64,000 bases of DNA from Rhodospirillales bacterium (GTDB taxonomy: Bacteria; Pseudomonadota; Alphaproteobacteria; Rhodospirillales; Casp-alpha2), in the NCBI GenBank assembly GCA_017640505.1, contig JAEPQO010000002.1:434001-498000 (forward strand). Reading direction: 5' to 3'. Positions within the stretch are counted from its first letter, which is position 1. Each line of letters starts with the position of its first letter. Positions 15,893 to 24,943 of the stretch are shown here, piece by piece. The translations under genes and the position numbers were made by a program. The notes below the pieces were generated by a model. It ran no database searches, was not told the origin of the DNA, and saw only the letters and a list, made by a program, of their open reading frames with translations.

Positions 15893-16488
15893 CGATCTGC
15901 GGTCCCGTCCCTTCCAGATATTGTGCCGGCACCGCCTGCGCGCGCCGCGCCGACAATATCGCACTTAGCCCATGACCCGGCAAGAGTACGCTGAACCCCA
16001 TTGCTGAGGTTCAGCAACGACGGAATCGGGAGTAGCAATTTGTGCGTATCCGGTCCGAATCGTATTTCCGGTCCGAATTTGCGGAAAGCTTGTTTCGCGG
16101 TTTCAGAATTCGTCATTAACAATCTTACGCAAGGGATACCAAACGTTTGCAGCTTTGTGACGTCGATATCGTTAAAATTTTATCGTTCAAGGTCTGAAAA
16201 AAAATCGGAAAAACGTGAAGGTGGACTTATCCCCAGAATTCTGCGGGCCTTAAAAATGTCAACCCAAAATATTGCGTTTTTTTGACGCCTTTGACGCGAA
16301 ATCTAGTTGAACCAAAAAACTAGCTATGCCTAGATGTCGGTCGTTGCACCTGGGCATACACGATATCTAGTGTTCTCGCACTGCAAGATACGAGCAGCGG
16401 AAAACCGCCGCCGAAGGGCAACCGGGGGGCCGTTAAAGGTCCATATGAAACAAGAGTTGTAAACCCTTAGTCATCTATCGGGGGAAAG
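15893..16488. other. 596-base intergenic region between NDUFA12 and nrdJ
   Basis: This stretch is visibly more AT-rich than the flanking genes, especially 16100-16330, and I see no convincing protein gene in it; the frames present lack family features. It must hold divergent promoters for the NDUFA12 group and nrdJ. The recognisable elements are two NrdR-box-like palindromes (16327-16373) and, upstream of them, two TTGACG sequences (16282-16287, 16291-16296) without a good paired -10. No cobalamin-riboswitch core was found. Confidence 0.6.
16327..16373 (+). promoter_or_regulatory. Tandem NrdR-box-like sites upstream of nrdJ
   Basis: The downstream site acacgatatctagtgt (16358-16373) is a near-perfect 16-base palindrome close to the NrdR consensus acaCwAtATaTwGtgt. 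A weaker site at 16327-16342 (core CTAGATGTCG) matches 7 of the 10 core positions. Their offset is 31 bases, three helical turns, which is the standard spacing of paired NrdR boxes. NrdR is the nucleotide-sensing repressor of ribonucleotide reductase genes. The nrdR gene itself is not in the window. Confidence 0.72.
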
Positions 16489-19400
16489 ATGCGTATTTCG
16501 CGACATTACACGACCGAAGGCCAATCACCGTACGACGCCCTGGAATTCCGCACCACGTCGAGCGAGATCCGAAACCCGGACGGGTCCGTGGTGTTCAAAC
16601 TGGACGAACTTGAAGTACCGAAGCGTTACTCTCAGGTCGCGAGCGACGTGCTGGCACAGAAGTATTTTCGCAAGGCCGGCGTCCCTGCTCGTCTGAAATC
16701 CGTCGAGGAAAACTCGGTGCCGTCATTCCTCTGGCGCCAGGTTCCGGACGAAGATGCGATGGCGGAACTGCCGGAAGACGAGCGCTACGTCGGTGAGACG
16801 AGCGCCAAGCAGGTCTTCGACCGGCTCGCCGGCACCTGGACGTACTGGGGCTGGAAAGGCGGCTACTTCGACAGCGAAGAAGACGCACAGGCCTATTTCG
16901 ACGAAATGCGCTTCATGCTTGCGAACCAGTCCGGCGCCCCCAATTCGCCGCAGTGGTTCAACACCGGTCTGCACTGGGCATACGGCATCGACGGCCCTGC
17001 ACAGGGTCACTCGTACGTCGATTTCGAGACCGGCAAGCTGGTTCAGTCGCAGTCCGCATATGAACACCCGCAGCCGCACGCCTGCTTCATCCAGTCCGTC
17101 AGTGACGATCTGGTGAACGAAGGCGGCATCATGGACCTGTGGGTCCGCGAGGCGCGCCTCTTCAAATACGGTTCCGGTACCGGTTCCAACTTCTCGCAAA
17201 TCCGCGGTGACGGCGAACCGCTGTCCGGCGGCGGCAAGTCGTCGGGGCTCATGAGCTTCCTCAAGATCGGCGACCGCGCGGCGGGCGCCATCAAGTCGGG
17301 CGGCACCACGCGCCGCGCGGCCAAAATGGTCGTCGTCGACGTCGACCACCCGGATATCGAGCACTTCGTGAACTGGAAAGTCACCGAAGAGCAGAAAGTC
17401 GCCGCACTGGTCGCCGGCTCCAAGCTCGCCAACAAGCACCTCAACGAGGTCATGAAGGCGTGCAACGAGAGCGAACTCGACGACGAAAAGAAATTCGATC
17501 CGAAGGAAAACGCCGCGCTCAAGGCCGCCATCCGTGCCGCGCGCAAGGTGATGATCCCGGAAAACTATGTGCAGCGGATCATTCAGTTCGCCAAGCAGGG
17601 CTACACCTCGCTTGAGTTCAAGGAATACAACACCGACTGGGATTCCGAGGCCTACGTCACGGTTGCCGGTCAGAACTCCAACAACTCGGTGCGTGTGACC
17701 AACGACTTCCTGCAGGCCGTTCTCGACAACGGCGAATGGGACCTGATCCGCCGCAAGGACGGCAAGGTCGACAAGCGCATCAGCGCCACCAAGCTGTGGG
17801 ATGATATCGGCTATTCCGCGTGGGCCTGTGCCGATCCGGGAATCCAGTTCGATACCACGATCAACGAATGGCACACCTGCCCCGCGTCGGGCCGGATCAA
17901 TGCGTCCAATCCGTGCTCGGAGTACATGTTCCTCGACGACACGGCGTGCAACCTTGCGTCGCTGAACCTGATGAACTTCCGCGGCGAGGACGGCATCTTC
18001 GACGTTGCCGGCTTCACCCACGCGGTCACGCTCTGGACCATCACGCTCGAAATCTCGGTGCTGATGGCGCAGTTCCCGTCGCGTCGCATTGCCGAACTCA
18101 GCTATCGCTACCGCACGCTGGGTCTGGGCTACGCCAACATCGGCGGGTTCCTGATGGCGTCGGGCATTCCGTACGACAGCGCCGAGGGTCGTGCCATCTG
18201 CGCCGCCATCACGTCGCTGATGTGCGGACAGGCCTATGCGACCTCGGCGGCCATGGCAGAGAGCCTGGGCGCGTTCCCGGGTTACGAGCCGAACGCCGAC
18301 TCGATGCTGCGCGTGATCCGCAACCATCGCCGCGCCGCACACGGTGAAACGTCGGGTTATGAAGACCTGACCGTCGATCCGGTCGCCTTTAACGCCGGGG
18401 ACTGCCCGGATGTGAGCCTCGCCGAAGCTGCGGCCGAAGCCTGGGACCGCGCACTGACGCTGGGCCAGCATCACGGCTACCGTAACGCGCAGGTCACGGT
18501 CATCGCGCCGACCGGCACCATCGGTCTGGTCATGGATTGCGACACCACCGGGATCGAACCGGATTTCGCCCTGGTGAAATTCAAGAAGCTCGCCGGTGGC
18601 GGCTACTTCAAGATCATCAACTCGATGGTGCCGCAGGCATTGACCACGCTTGGTTACAACGAAGCGCAGATCAAGGGCGTGATCGACTACGCCGTCGGTC
18701 ACGGTACGCTCAAGGGCGCACCGGGGATCAACCACGACACCCTGAAAGCCAAGGGTTTCACGGACGACGCCCTCGCCAAGATCGAGAAGAACCTGGGCGA
18801 AGCGTTCGAGATCAAGTTCGCTTTCAACAAGTGGACGCTCGGCGAAGCCTTCTGCACGGATGTGCTGAAGCTCGAAAAGGCGTCGCTCGACGATCTCAAC
18901 TTCAACATGCTCACCGCGCTCGGCTTCTCGAAAGCCGAGGTCGAAGCCGCCAACACGTACGTCTGCGGGGCGATGACGGTCGAGGGTGCACCGGAGTTGA
19001 AAGAAGAGCACCTGGCGGTGTTCGACTGCGCCAGCCCGTGCGGCCGCATCGGCAAGCGCGCGCTCAGCGTCGAAAGCCACATCCGTATGATGGCGGCGGC
19101 GCAGCCGTTCATCTCGGGGGCGATCTCCAAGACGATCAACATGCCGGCATCGGCCAGCGTCGAGGACTGCAAGGAATCGTACATGCTGTCGTGGCGCCTT
19201 TGCCTCAAAGCGAACGCGCTCTACCGTGACGGTTCCAAGCTGTCGCAGCCGCTTTCCGCCGCGCTCATCGACGACGACGTCGAAGATGCGGACGAGGTTG
19301 CGAACGACATCGCAGAAGCGCCGCTGGTGGCACGCGCCGAAGCGATCACGGAACGGATCATCGAGCGCTACATCGCCGAGCGGAAACGCCTCCCCGACCG

Positions 19401-20163
19401 CCGCAAGGGCTACACCCAGAAAGCGACCGTCGGCGGCCACAAGGTCTACCTCCGTACCGGTGAATACGAGGACGGGCGCATCGGTGAAATCTTCATCGAT
19501 ATGCACAAGGAAGGCGCCGCGTTCCGCTCGCTGATGAACAACTTCGCGATCGCGGTGTCCATCGGCCTGCAATACGGCGTGCCGCTGGAGGAATACGTCG
19601 AAGCGTTCACGTTCACCCGCTTCGAGCCGTCCGGCATCGTGCGTGGCAATGAGACGATCAAGATGGCAACGTCGATCCTCGACTACATCTTCCGCGAACT
19701 CGCCGTCAGCTACATGGGCCGCAACGACCTTGCCCACGTGGAGCCGACCGACCTGCTGCCTGACAGCATCGGCACCGGCAACGACGAAGGCGACCTGCCC
19801 GACAACGGCGAACTGCCGGTCGGTGTCAGCCCCGGCTTCATGCGGACCAAGTTCCTGGTGATCAACGGTGCCAAGGCCAAGAAGGTCGCGACCACATCGA
19901 CGGCGCAGGCGCCGGCCCAGACCACCGCGCAGGCGGCGAACGGCGGCGGCGGACAGACGCAGGTCGTTACCGAGCAGACCACGGCCGTGGCGGTTTCCGC
20001 CGAGGTCATGGAACGCACCGACGCCAAGCTGGATCAGGTCCGCGAAGCCCGCATGAAGGGCTATGAAGGCGACCCGTGCGGCGAGTGCGGCAACTTTACG
20101 CTGGTCCGAAACGGTACGTGCCTGAAGTGCAACACGTGCGGCGGAACGACCGGCTGTTCATGA
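16489..20163 (+). CDS. nrdJ: Class II (cobalamin-dependent) ribonucleotide reductase
   Basis: The 1,224-residue enzyme reduces ribonucleotides to deoxyribonucleotides using adenosylcobalamin and works without oxygen dependence. Features include an N-terminal [37 protein letters not shown] (loop region around residue 230), the active-site motif NPCSEYMF near residue 474 with its essential cysteine, and the barrel segment [19 protein letters not shown]. The C-terminal tail has CGECGNF, CLKC and CGGTTGCS, the redox cysteines that regenerate the active site, preceded by an Ala/Gln/Thr-rich linker (about 1125-1165). GGGGGAAAG precedes the ATG. It is monocistronic, followed by a strong terminator, and preceded by paired NrdR-box-like sites. 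Confidence 0.97.
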   Translation: MRISRHYTTEGQSPYDALEFRTTSSEIRNPDGSVVFKLDELEVPKRYSQVASDVLAQKYFRKAGVPARLKSVEENSVPSFLWRQVPDEDAMAELPEDERYVGETSAKQVFDRLAGTWTYWGWKGGYFDSEEDAQAYFDEMRFMLANQSGAPNSPQWFNTGLHWAYGIDGPAQGHSYVDFETGKLVQSQSAYEHPQPHACFIQSVSDDLVNEGGIMDLWVREARLFKYGSGTGSNFSQIRGDGEPLSGGGKSSGLMSFLKIGDRAAGAIKSGGTTRRAAKMVVVDVDHPDIEHFVNWKVTEEQKVAALVAGSKLANKHLNEVMKACNESELDDEKKFDPKENAALKAAIRAARKVMIPENYVQRIIQFAKQGYTSLEFKEYNTDWDSEAYVTVAGQNSNNSVRVTNDFLQAVLDNGEWDLIRRKDGKVDKRISATKLWDDIGYSAWACADPGIQFDTTINEWHTCPASGRINASNPCSEYMFLDDTACNLASLNLMNFRGEDGIFDVAGFTHAVTLWTITLEISVLMAQFPSRRIAELSYRYRTLGLGYANIGGFLMASGIPYDSAEGRAICAAITSLMCGQAYATSAAMAESLGAFPGYEPNADSMLRVIRNHRRAAHGETSGYEDLTVDPVAFNAGDCPDVSLAEAAAEAWDRALTLGQHHGYRNAQVTVIAPTGTIGLVMDCDTTGIEPDFALVKFKKLAGGGYFKIINSMVPQALTTLGYNEAQIKGVIDYAVGHGTLKGAPGINHDTLKAKGFTDDALAKIEKNLGEAFEIKFAFNKWTLGEAFCTDVLKLEKASLDDLNFNMLTALGFSKAEVEAANTYVCGAMTVEGAPELKEEHLAVFDCASPCGRIGKRALSVESHIRMMAAAQPFISGAISKTINMPASASVEDCKESYMLSWRLCLKANALYRDGSKLSQPLSAALIDDDVEDADEVANDIAEAPLVARAEAITERIIERYIAERKRLPDRRKGYTQKATVGGHKVYLRTGEYEDGRIGEIFIDMHKEGAAFRSLMNNFAIAVSIGLQYGVPLEEYVEAFTFTRFEPSGIVRGNETIKMATSILDYIFRELAVSYMGRNDLAHVEPTDLLPDSIGTGNDEGDLPDNGELPVGVSPGFMRTKFLVINGAKAKKVATTSTAQAPAQTTAQAANGGGGQTQVVTEQTTAVAVSAEVMERTDAKLDQVREARMKGYEGDPCGECGNFTLVRNGTCLKCNTCGGTTGCS

Positions 20164-20225
20164 GGAGTTTCTGCCAATGAGGGACATCTCATGAGACACA
20201 AATGGGATCCTCCCTGGGAAACTTG

Positions 20226-20268
20226 GGGCGCGTACCGGGATTTTGTTCCGGTGCGTGCCCGTTTTTTT
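20226..20268 (+). terminator. Rho-independent terminator of nrdJ
   Basis: The left arm gggcgcgtaccgg (20226-20238) pairs with ccggtgcgtgccc (20248-20260) over 13 positions, including two G-U pairs. A nine-base loop separates the arms and a seven-T run follows at 20262-20268. It begins 62 bases after the nrdJ stop. Confidence 0.9.
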
Positions 20269-20282
20269 GGGGAGTAACCGCG

Positions 20283-20309
20283 AAAATGGGGCCAAATGGC
20301 CTCATTTTT
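20283..20309. terminator. Second hairpin, possibly bidirectional terminator
   Basis: aaaatggggcc (20283-20293) pairs with ggcctcatttt (20298-20308) with one G-U pair and a four-base loop, giving an A-run on one side and a T-run on the other. It stands 14 bases after the nrdJ terminator and about 100 bases before the receiver-MBL gene, so it probably backs up termination. Confidence 0.6.
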
Positions 20310-20412
20310 GTTACGGATTCAGCCGTAAATAATTGAAGTTTCTCGATTTTCAGATATCGACACGTCGGGGCGCGACCTATACTCTCGCGGTAAGAATAAG
20401 TGGGACGGATTA

Positions 20413-21651
20413 ATGGACGCAACCGCAGGTAAAAAGCGGGTTCTCGTCATTGATGACGACGACGTAACCCTTTCTCTCCTTGAAGCCATTCTGAACGATG
20501 CCGGTTTCGATGTCGAAACCATGATCGACAGCGAGAATGCGCTGAAAGCGATCGAAAAATCGCGTCCGGATGTCGTGCTTTCGGACCTGATGATGCCGAA
20601 GGTCGACGGTTTCGAGCTCTGCAAGAGCGTCCGCGAGAACAAGGCATTGAACGGCACGTTATTCATTGTCGTTTCCGCCAAGGCCTATCCTTCGGACGAA
20701 GCCCGCGCACTGGAACTCGGTGCAAACGGGTTTATCCGCAAGCCGATCAACCCGGAAACCTTCGCGGACCGCCTGGAATCCATCATTTCCGACCAGATCA
20801 CGGTCACCTTTTGGGGTGTTCGCGGGACGTTGCCGAAAACCGGTCCGGGCGCGCTCAGGTACGGCGGCAACACGTCATGCGTGACGATGGAGTTTCCGAA
20901 TCGGAACCTTTTCATCTTCGACGGCGGGTCGGGCATCAAGGAGCTGGGCACCAACCTTTTGAAGGGCGGCAAGAAACGGATCAACGCGAAGCTGTTCATT
21001 TCCCATCCGCACTGGGACCACATCAACGCGATCCCCTTCTTTGCACCGCTCTATATGCAGGGAAACGAGTTCGAAATTCTGGGTGCCAAGCAGGGCGATA
21101 TCACCATGCGCGAATTGATTTCGGCGCAGATGGACGGCGTCTACTTCCCGATCACGCTGACGGAGTTCTCGGCGCGCACCTATTTCCGCAATCTCGAGGA
21201 AGGCACGCACGACGTTGCCGGGATCGAGGTGCAGACCAAGCTGCTCGCCCATCCAGGTCGCGCGCTGGGATATCGCGTCAACTATCATGGCCGATCGATC
21301 TGCTACGTGACCGACCAGGAACTCTATCTGGATGACAGTGAGTTCTTCGATGCGCACTACGAAAAAACGATCACGGAGTTCGTTCGCGGCGCCGATATCC
21401 TGATTACGGACACGACCTACACGGACGAGGAATACAAGACCAAGGTCAACTGGGGGCATTCCTGCGTGTCCAAGGTCTGCGAGCTTGCGCATAACGCCGA
21501 GGTCAAGGATCTCTACCTGTTCCACCATGATCCCGATCAGAACGACGACGCGATCGACGCCAAGTTCGAGTCAGCAAAGAAGAAGCTCAAGGAACTCGGT
21601 GACAAGGTCAACTGCGTTGCACCGAAGGAAGGCGACAGCGTCCGGCTCTGA
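20413..21651 (+). CDS. Response-regulator receiver fused to a metallo-beta-lactamase-fold hydrolase
   Basis: The 412-residue protein has two parts. Residues 1-125 form a receiver: VLVIDDDDVTLSLLE, phosphoacceptor region VVLSDLMMPKVDGF, VSAKAYPSDEA with the switch Thr/Ser and lysine, and FIRKPINPETF. Residues about 133-412 form a metallo-beta-lactamase-fold domain: FWGVRGTLPKTGPG, GGNTSCV, SHPHWDHINAIPFF (the HxHxDH-type metal motif), then HPGRALGY, DTTYTDEEY and a late HHDPDQNDD supplying further metal ligands. PDE- or RNase Z-like chemistry is possible; the substrate is unknown. TATACT at 20378-20383 may be its -10 element. RidA follows after 59 bases. Confidence 0.87.
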   Translation: MDATAGKKRVLVIDDDDVTLSLLEAILNDAGFDVETMIDSENALKAIEKSRPDVVLSDLMMPKVDGFELCKSVRENKALNGTLFIVVSAKAYPSDEARALELGANGFIRKPINPETFADRLESIISDQITVTFWGVRGTLPKTGPGALRYGGNTSCVTMEFPNRNLFIFDGGSGIKELGTNLLKGGKKRINAKLFISHPHWDHINAIPFFAPLYMQGNEFEILGAKQGDITMRELISAQMDGVYFPITLTEFSARTYFRNLEEGTHDVAGIEVQTKLLAHPGRALGYRVNYHGRSICYVTDQELYLDDSEFFDAHYEKTITEFVRGADILITDTTYTDEEYKTKVNWGHSCVSKVCELAHNAEVKDLYLFHHDPDQNDDAIDAKFESAKKKLKELGDKVNCVAPKEGDSVRL

Positions 21652-21710
21652 CCTGCCTGCCGAATTATTCGAAACAAGACGACAATCAATTCAACGAGAG
21701 AGGCATCATC

Positions 21711-22178
21711 ATGGCTGGTAAGATCGAATCCCGTCTTCAGGAACTCGGCATCGAGCTGCCGGAAGCGGCCGCACCCGCCGCGAACTACATTCCGTTCGTG
21801 GTCAGCGGGAACCTCGTCTTCGTCGCAGGCCAGATCACGCTGAAGGACGGCAACATCGAATTTCAGGGCAAGGTGGGCGATGATTTCACCGTCGACGAAG
21901 GGTACCAGGCCGCACGCCTCTGCGGGCTCAACCTTCTGGCACAGGCGAAAGCCGCGGCCGGTGGCGATCTCGACCGTATCAAGCGTGTCGTGAAGCTTGG
22001 CGGGTTCGTCAACTCCGGTCCGGATTTCTCAAACCAGCCCGAGGTCATCAACGGTGCCTCCGACCTGATGGTCGACGTGTTCGGTGATGCCGGCAAACAT
22101 GCCCGCTTCGCGGTGTCGGCCGGATCATTGCCGCGCAATGTCGCTGTCGAGATCGACGGCATTTTCGAGCTGGCGTGA
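21711..22178 (+). CDS. RidA/YjgF-family protein
   Basis: The 155-residue protein belongs to the RidA/YjgF/YER057c superfamily, in the longer subgroup with an N-terminal helix (KIESRLQELGIELPEAAAPAANY). Core parts are YIPFVVSGNLVFVAGQI, GKVGDDFTVDEGYQAARLCGLNLLAQAKAA (split by eye) and FGDAGKHARFAVSAGSLPRNVAVEIDGIF. RidA proteins hydrolyse reactive enamine/imine intermediates from PLP enzymes. The arginine usual before the proline in true RidA is represented by the R of SAGSLPRN rather than the RxxxxV-x-LP arrangement, so activity is uncertain. GAGAGG is a suitable ribosome-binding site. Its stop overlaps the next gene's GTG start. Confidence 0.88.
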   Translation: MAGKIESRLQELGIELPEAAAPAANYIPFVVSGNLVFVAGQITLKDGNIEFQGKVGDDFTVDEGYQAARLCGLNLLAQAKAAAGGDLDRIKRVVKLGGFVNSGPDFSNQPEVINGASDLMVDVFGDAGKHARFAVSAGSLPRNVAVEIDGIFELA

Positions 22179-23104
22179 GCGCGGAAGACCCCACCCCCAC
22201 AATTGTTTCCCTGCTGCCGGCGGCGACGGAGATCGTCTGCGCGCTTGGCTTTCAGGCAAACCTCATCGGCCGGTCGCACGAATGCGACTATCCCCATGGT
22301 GTCGAGATGCTGCCGGTCTGCACCCGCGCCCTGATCTCGCCCAGCGGCACCAGCGCCGAGATCGACGCAGCGGTCAAGCATGCCTTCAAGAATGCGCTTT
22401 CGATTTACGAGGTCGTCACGGACGAGCTTGCGCGCCTGAAACCCGACGTGATTGTCACGCAGGATCAGTGCGAGGTCTGCGCCGTCGCACTTAACGATGT
22501 CGAAGCTGCGGTCTGCGACCTTCTGGGCAACGACGCAAAGATCGTCTCGTTGCACCCGGAAGGGCTCGACAAGGTCTACGCCGATATCAACCGCGTCGGC
22601 GCGGCATTGAATGCCGACGATGCCGCTGCACGCTTGATCGGCGAAATGCGGGACGGGTTTGCCGATGTCTCGTCCACGGCCACCGGCACCCACCCCAGCG
22701 TCGCCTGTATCGAGTGGACAGACCCTTTGATGGCGGCCGGCAACTGGGTGCCCGAACTGGTGGCGATCGCCGGCGGCCGCGATCCGTTCGGTACCCCCGG
22801 CGCACACGCGCCCTGGCTGGAACCTGCGCGCCTTTTCGACGAAGATCCCGACGTTATCGTCTTCATGCCCTGCGGCTTTGGGCTCGACCGCAGCGAGGCC
22901 GAGGCCCGCGCCCTGATCGCCCTACCGGAATGGCAGCAGCTTACCGCGGTCAAAAGCGGCCGCGTCTGCGCGACAGACGCCAACAGCTACTTCAACCGGC
23001 CGGGGCCGCGCCTTTTGGACAGTGCGCGAATTCTTGCGGAAATCTTGTATCCGGACGATATCGCGCCGACATACAAAGGAAGCGCCTGGAAAGCCGTCGG
23101 CTGA
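22175..23104 (+). CDS. BtuF-like cobalamin-binding protein without signal peptide
   Basis: The 309-residue protein starts at a GTG overlapping the RidA stop (GTGA). It reads TIVSLLPAATEIVCALGFQ, the start of the BtuF/FepB periplasmic-binding fold, then GRSHECDYPHGVEMLPVCTRALI, PDVIVTQDQCEVCAV, a long linking helix, and PFGTPGAHAPWLEPARLFDEDPDVIVFMPCGFG (split by eye). It has no export signal, unlike periplasmic BtuF, so it should be cytosolic. Such proteins are generally annotated as cobalamin-binding because of their similarity; ligand binding is untested here. The several cysteines (HECDYP, QCEVC) are unusual for BtuF. No BtuCD genes are near. The window does encode a B12-dependent NrdJ and the MeaB GTPase. 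Confidence 0.82.
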   Translation: MSAEDPTPTIVSLLPAATEIVCALGFQANLIGRSHECDYPHGVEMLPVCTRALISPSGTSAEIDAAVKHAFKNALSIYEVVTDELARLKPDVIVTQDQCEVCAVALNDVEAAVCDLLGNDAKIVSLHPEGLDKVYADINRVGAALNADDAAARLIGEMRDGFADVSSTATGTHPSVACIEWTDPLMAAGNWVPELVAIAGGRDPFGTPGAHAPWLEPARLFDEDPDVIVFMPCGFGLDRSEAEARALIALPEWQQLTAVKSGRVCATDANSYFNRPGPRLLDSARILAEILYPDDIAPTYKGSAWKAVG

Positions 23105-23135
23105 ACAGGCCCGAAGAACAACAAACGGAACGCGT

Positions 23136-24317
23136 ATGCCCGACGGAACAGACCAGCGCGTCATCAGGGCGCTTGGCAGTATCTCGGAAGTCCCCGCCGC
23201 GGCTTGGGACGCCTGCGCCGGCACGGATAACCCCTTTGTCCGCCACGCCTTTCTGTGGGCGCTGGAAGAGTCGGGCTCGGCGACCGACGAGACGGGCTGG
23301 ATTCCGCGCCATCTGGTGATCGAGACACCGGAGGGCAAGATCGAGGCCTGCGCGCCGATCTACATCAAGACCCATTCCTACGGCGAGTACATCTTCGACT
23401 GGGGCTGGGCCGATGCCTATGAACGGGCCGGCGGGCGATATTATCCCAAGATCCAGTGCGCGGTTCCCTTTACGCCGGTCCCCGGGCCGCGGCTGCTCGT
23501 CGATCCGAACCTCGATCCCGGTCTGCGCGAAGAGCTTCAGAAATTAATGCTGGCGGGCATCATGCGGGTTGCTGATCAGTTGAAGGTCTCTTCCGCGCAT
23601 ATCACCTTCTGCCAGAGAGAGCTTTGGGAACTGGGCAAGGACGCCGGGTATCTGCAACGCCTGAACCAGCAATACCATTGGCACAACAGAGGATACGAAA
23701 CGTTCGACGATTTCCTGGCCGCGCTGTCGTCGCGGAAACGCAAGTCGATCCGCAAGGAACGCGCAAAGGTGGCCGATATCGGTCTTGGTATCCGGACGCT
23801 GCCCGGCAGCGAGATGGAAGAACGCCACTGGGATGCATTTTTCCAGTTCTACATGTCGACCACGGACAAGAAGTGGGGGCAAAGCTATCTGCACCGTGAG
23901 TTCTTTTCGATGATCGGCGAGCGCATGGCCGATGCCATCGTCATGGTTATGGCGTTCGACGGCGAGCGCCCGGTTGCCGGCGCGCTCAACCTCAAGGGGA
24001 GCGATTGCCTGTATGGCCGCAACTGGGGCGCGCTCCAGTCCCACAAGTTCCTGCACTTCGAATGCTGCTACTACCGCGCCATCGATTATGCGATCGAGCA
24101 CAAGCTTGCCCGTGTCGAGGCCGGTGCGCAGGGACCGCACAAGGTCCAGCGCGGGTACTTGCCGTCCCCGGTGTACAGCCTGCACTACATCCGCGATCCC
24201 GGTTTCGAGGACGCGGTCGAGGATTTCGTCATTCGCGAGAAGTTCCAGACCGAACGCGAGATGGAGACTATCGTCGACGAATACTCGCCTTACCGGCACG
24301 AGGACGGGACCGGATAA
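23136..24317 (+). CDS. GNAT/FemAB-like acyltransferase (DUF482-type)
   Basis: The product is 393 residues from the ATG at 23136; a longer frame from 23022 runs through the upstream gene and was rejected. The sequence GSISEVPAAAWDACAGTDNPFVRHAFLWALE, then YIFDWGWADAYERAGGRYYPKIQCAVPFTP and NQQYHWHNRGYETFDDFLAALSSRKRKSIRKER (each split by eye), ending with AGAQGPHKVQRGYLPSPVYSLHYI, is the DUF482 family, a double-GNAT/FemAB-like fold. The reaction is unknown; peptidoglycan- or lipid-linked acyl transfer is often suggested. It lies 31 bases after the cobalamin-binding-like gene on the same strand. Confidence 0.85.
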   Translation: MPDGTDQRVIRALGSISEVPAAAWDACAGTDNPFVRHAFLWALEESGSATDETGWIPRHLVIETPEGKIEACAPIYIKTHSYGEYIFDWGWADAYERAGGRYYPKIQCAVPFTPVPGPRLLVDPNLDPGLREELQKLMLAGIMRVADQLKVSSAHITFCQRELWELGKDAGYLQRLNQQYHWHNRGYETFDDFLAALSSRKRKSIRKERAKVADIGLGIRTLPGSEMEERHWDAFFQFYMSTTDKKWGQSYLHREFFSMIGERMADAIVMVMAFDGERPVAGALNLKGSDCLYGRNWGALQSHKFLHFECCYYRAIDYAIEHKLARVEAGAQGPHKVQRGYLPSPVYSLHYIRDPGFEDAVEDFVIREKFQTEREMETIVDEYSPYRHEDGTG

Positions 24318-24388
24318 ATAACCGCCGACTCACTCTCCGTTAACCTTTTGCCCCTAGTTTTTAAGGCCTAAAGGACGGAGCGTTTACC

Positions 24389-24940
24389 ATGATACGTTTG
24401 TTTGCCGTCGCGTTGATTGCACTCGCTGCCCTCGGCGCGTGGCCGAAAGCGGCCGAGGCGGAGAGATGCGTGCGCATTTTCCGGCAAGGCAATATCGAAA
24501 CCCTGATCAACACGTGCAACGTCTGCATGGTGGCCACGCTCATTCGCTCGCGTCCCGGCAATGCCGTGCCGGTCGGCCGAGAGTTCAATGTGCAGCCGCG
24601 CTCCGATTTTCCGGTACCGTTCAAGGGTCCCGGGCGTTCACGCGTCAAGGCCGAGTGGCCCTGCCCCGGTGAAAAAGGCGCCCAGAACGATCTGCTGGAA
24701 AGTTTCAACAAGCCTGAAGCCGAACCCAAGTGCGTCAAGATGGAGCGTTCGGACCGCTATGACGTCGTGCTGGTCAACAGTTGCGGTCTCTGCAAGGCCG
24801 TGGCAATCGAACGCGTCGCCGCCAACGGCACAACGCGCAGCCGTGATTATTTCGCCCTCAAAGGCGGTGCGACGGTGCCCGTGCGCGCGAACGGGTACGC
24901 ACAGGTCGGCCTGCTTGCGGAAATCGACTGCCCTGAATAG
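24389..24940 (+). CDS. Exported protein with duplicated cysteine module, function unknown
   Basis: The 183-residue protein starts with a signal peptide (MIRLFAVALIALAALGAWPKAAEA, about residues 1-24). The mature protein is two copies of a module of roughly 68 residues. Copy 1 runs from ERCVRIFRQGNIE through INTCNVCMVATLIR to AEWPCPG. Copy 2 runs from PKCVKMERSDRYD through VNSCGLCKAVAIER to AEIDCPE. Each copy has cysteines in the order Cys, CxxC, Cys (C-V-x-x-x-R, then N-[TS]-C-x-x-C, then CP), so two disulfides per module are plausible in the periplasm. GGACGGAG precedes the ATG by nine bases. I do not recognise the family. It converges on the CoA-transferase with a three-base gap. Confidence 0.78.
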   Translation: MIRLFAVALIALAALGAWPKAAEAERCVRIFRQGNIETLINTCNVCMVATLIRSRPGNAVPVGREFNVQPRSDFPVPFKGPGRSRVKAEWPCPGEKGAQNDLLESFNKPEAEPKCVKMERSDRYDVVLVNSCGLCKAVAIERVAANGTTRSRDYFALKGGATVPVRANGYAQVGLLAEIDCPE

Positions 24941-24943
24941 CCT

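Noticed and set aside
16270-16488. Cobalamin riboswitch before nrdJ
   Set aside because: I looked for the conserved B12-box sequence because the enzyme uses cobalamin; it is absent, and NrdR-box-like sites are present instead.
16723-19737. Minus-strand open frame of 1,004 codons
   Set aside because: It is entirely antisense to nrdJ and consists of Arg/Val/Asp/His-rich sequence typical of a shadow of a high-GC gene.
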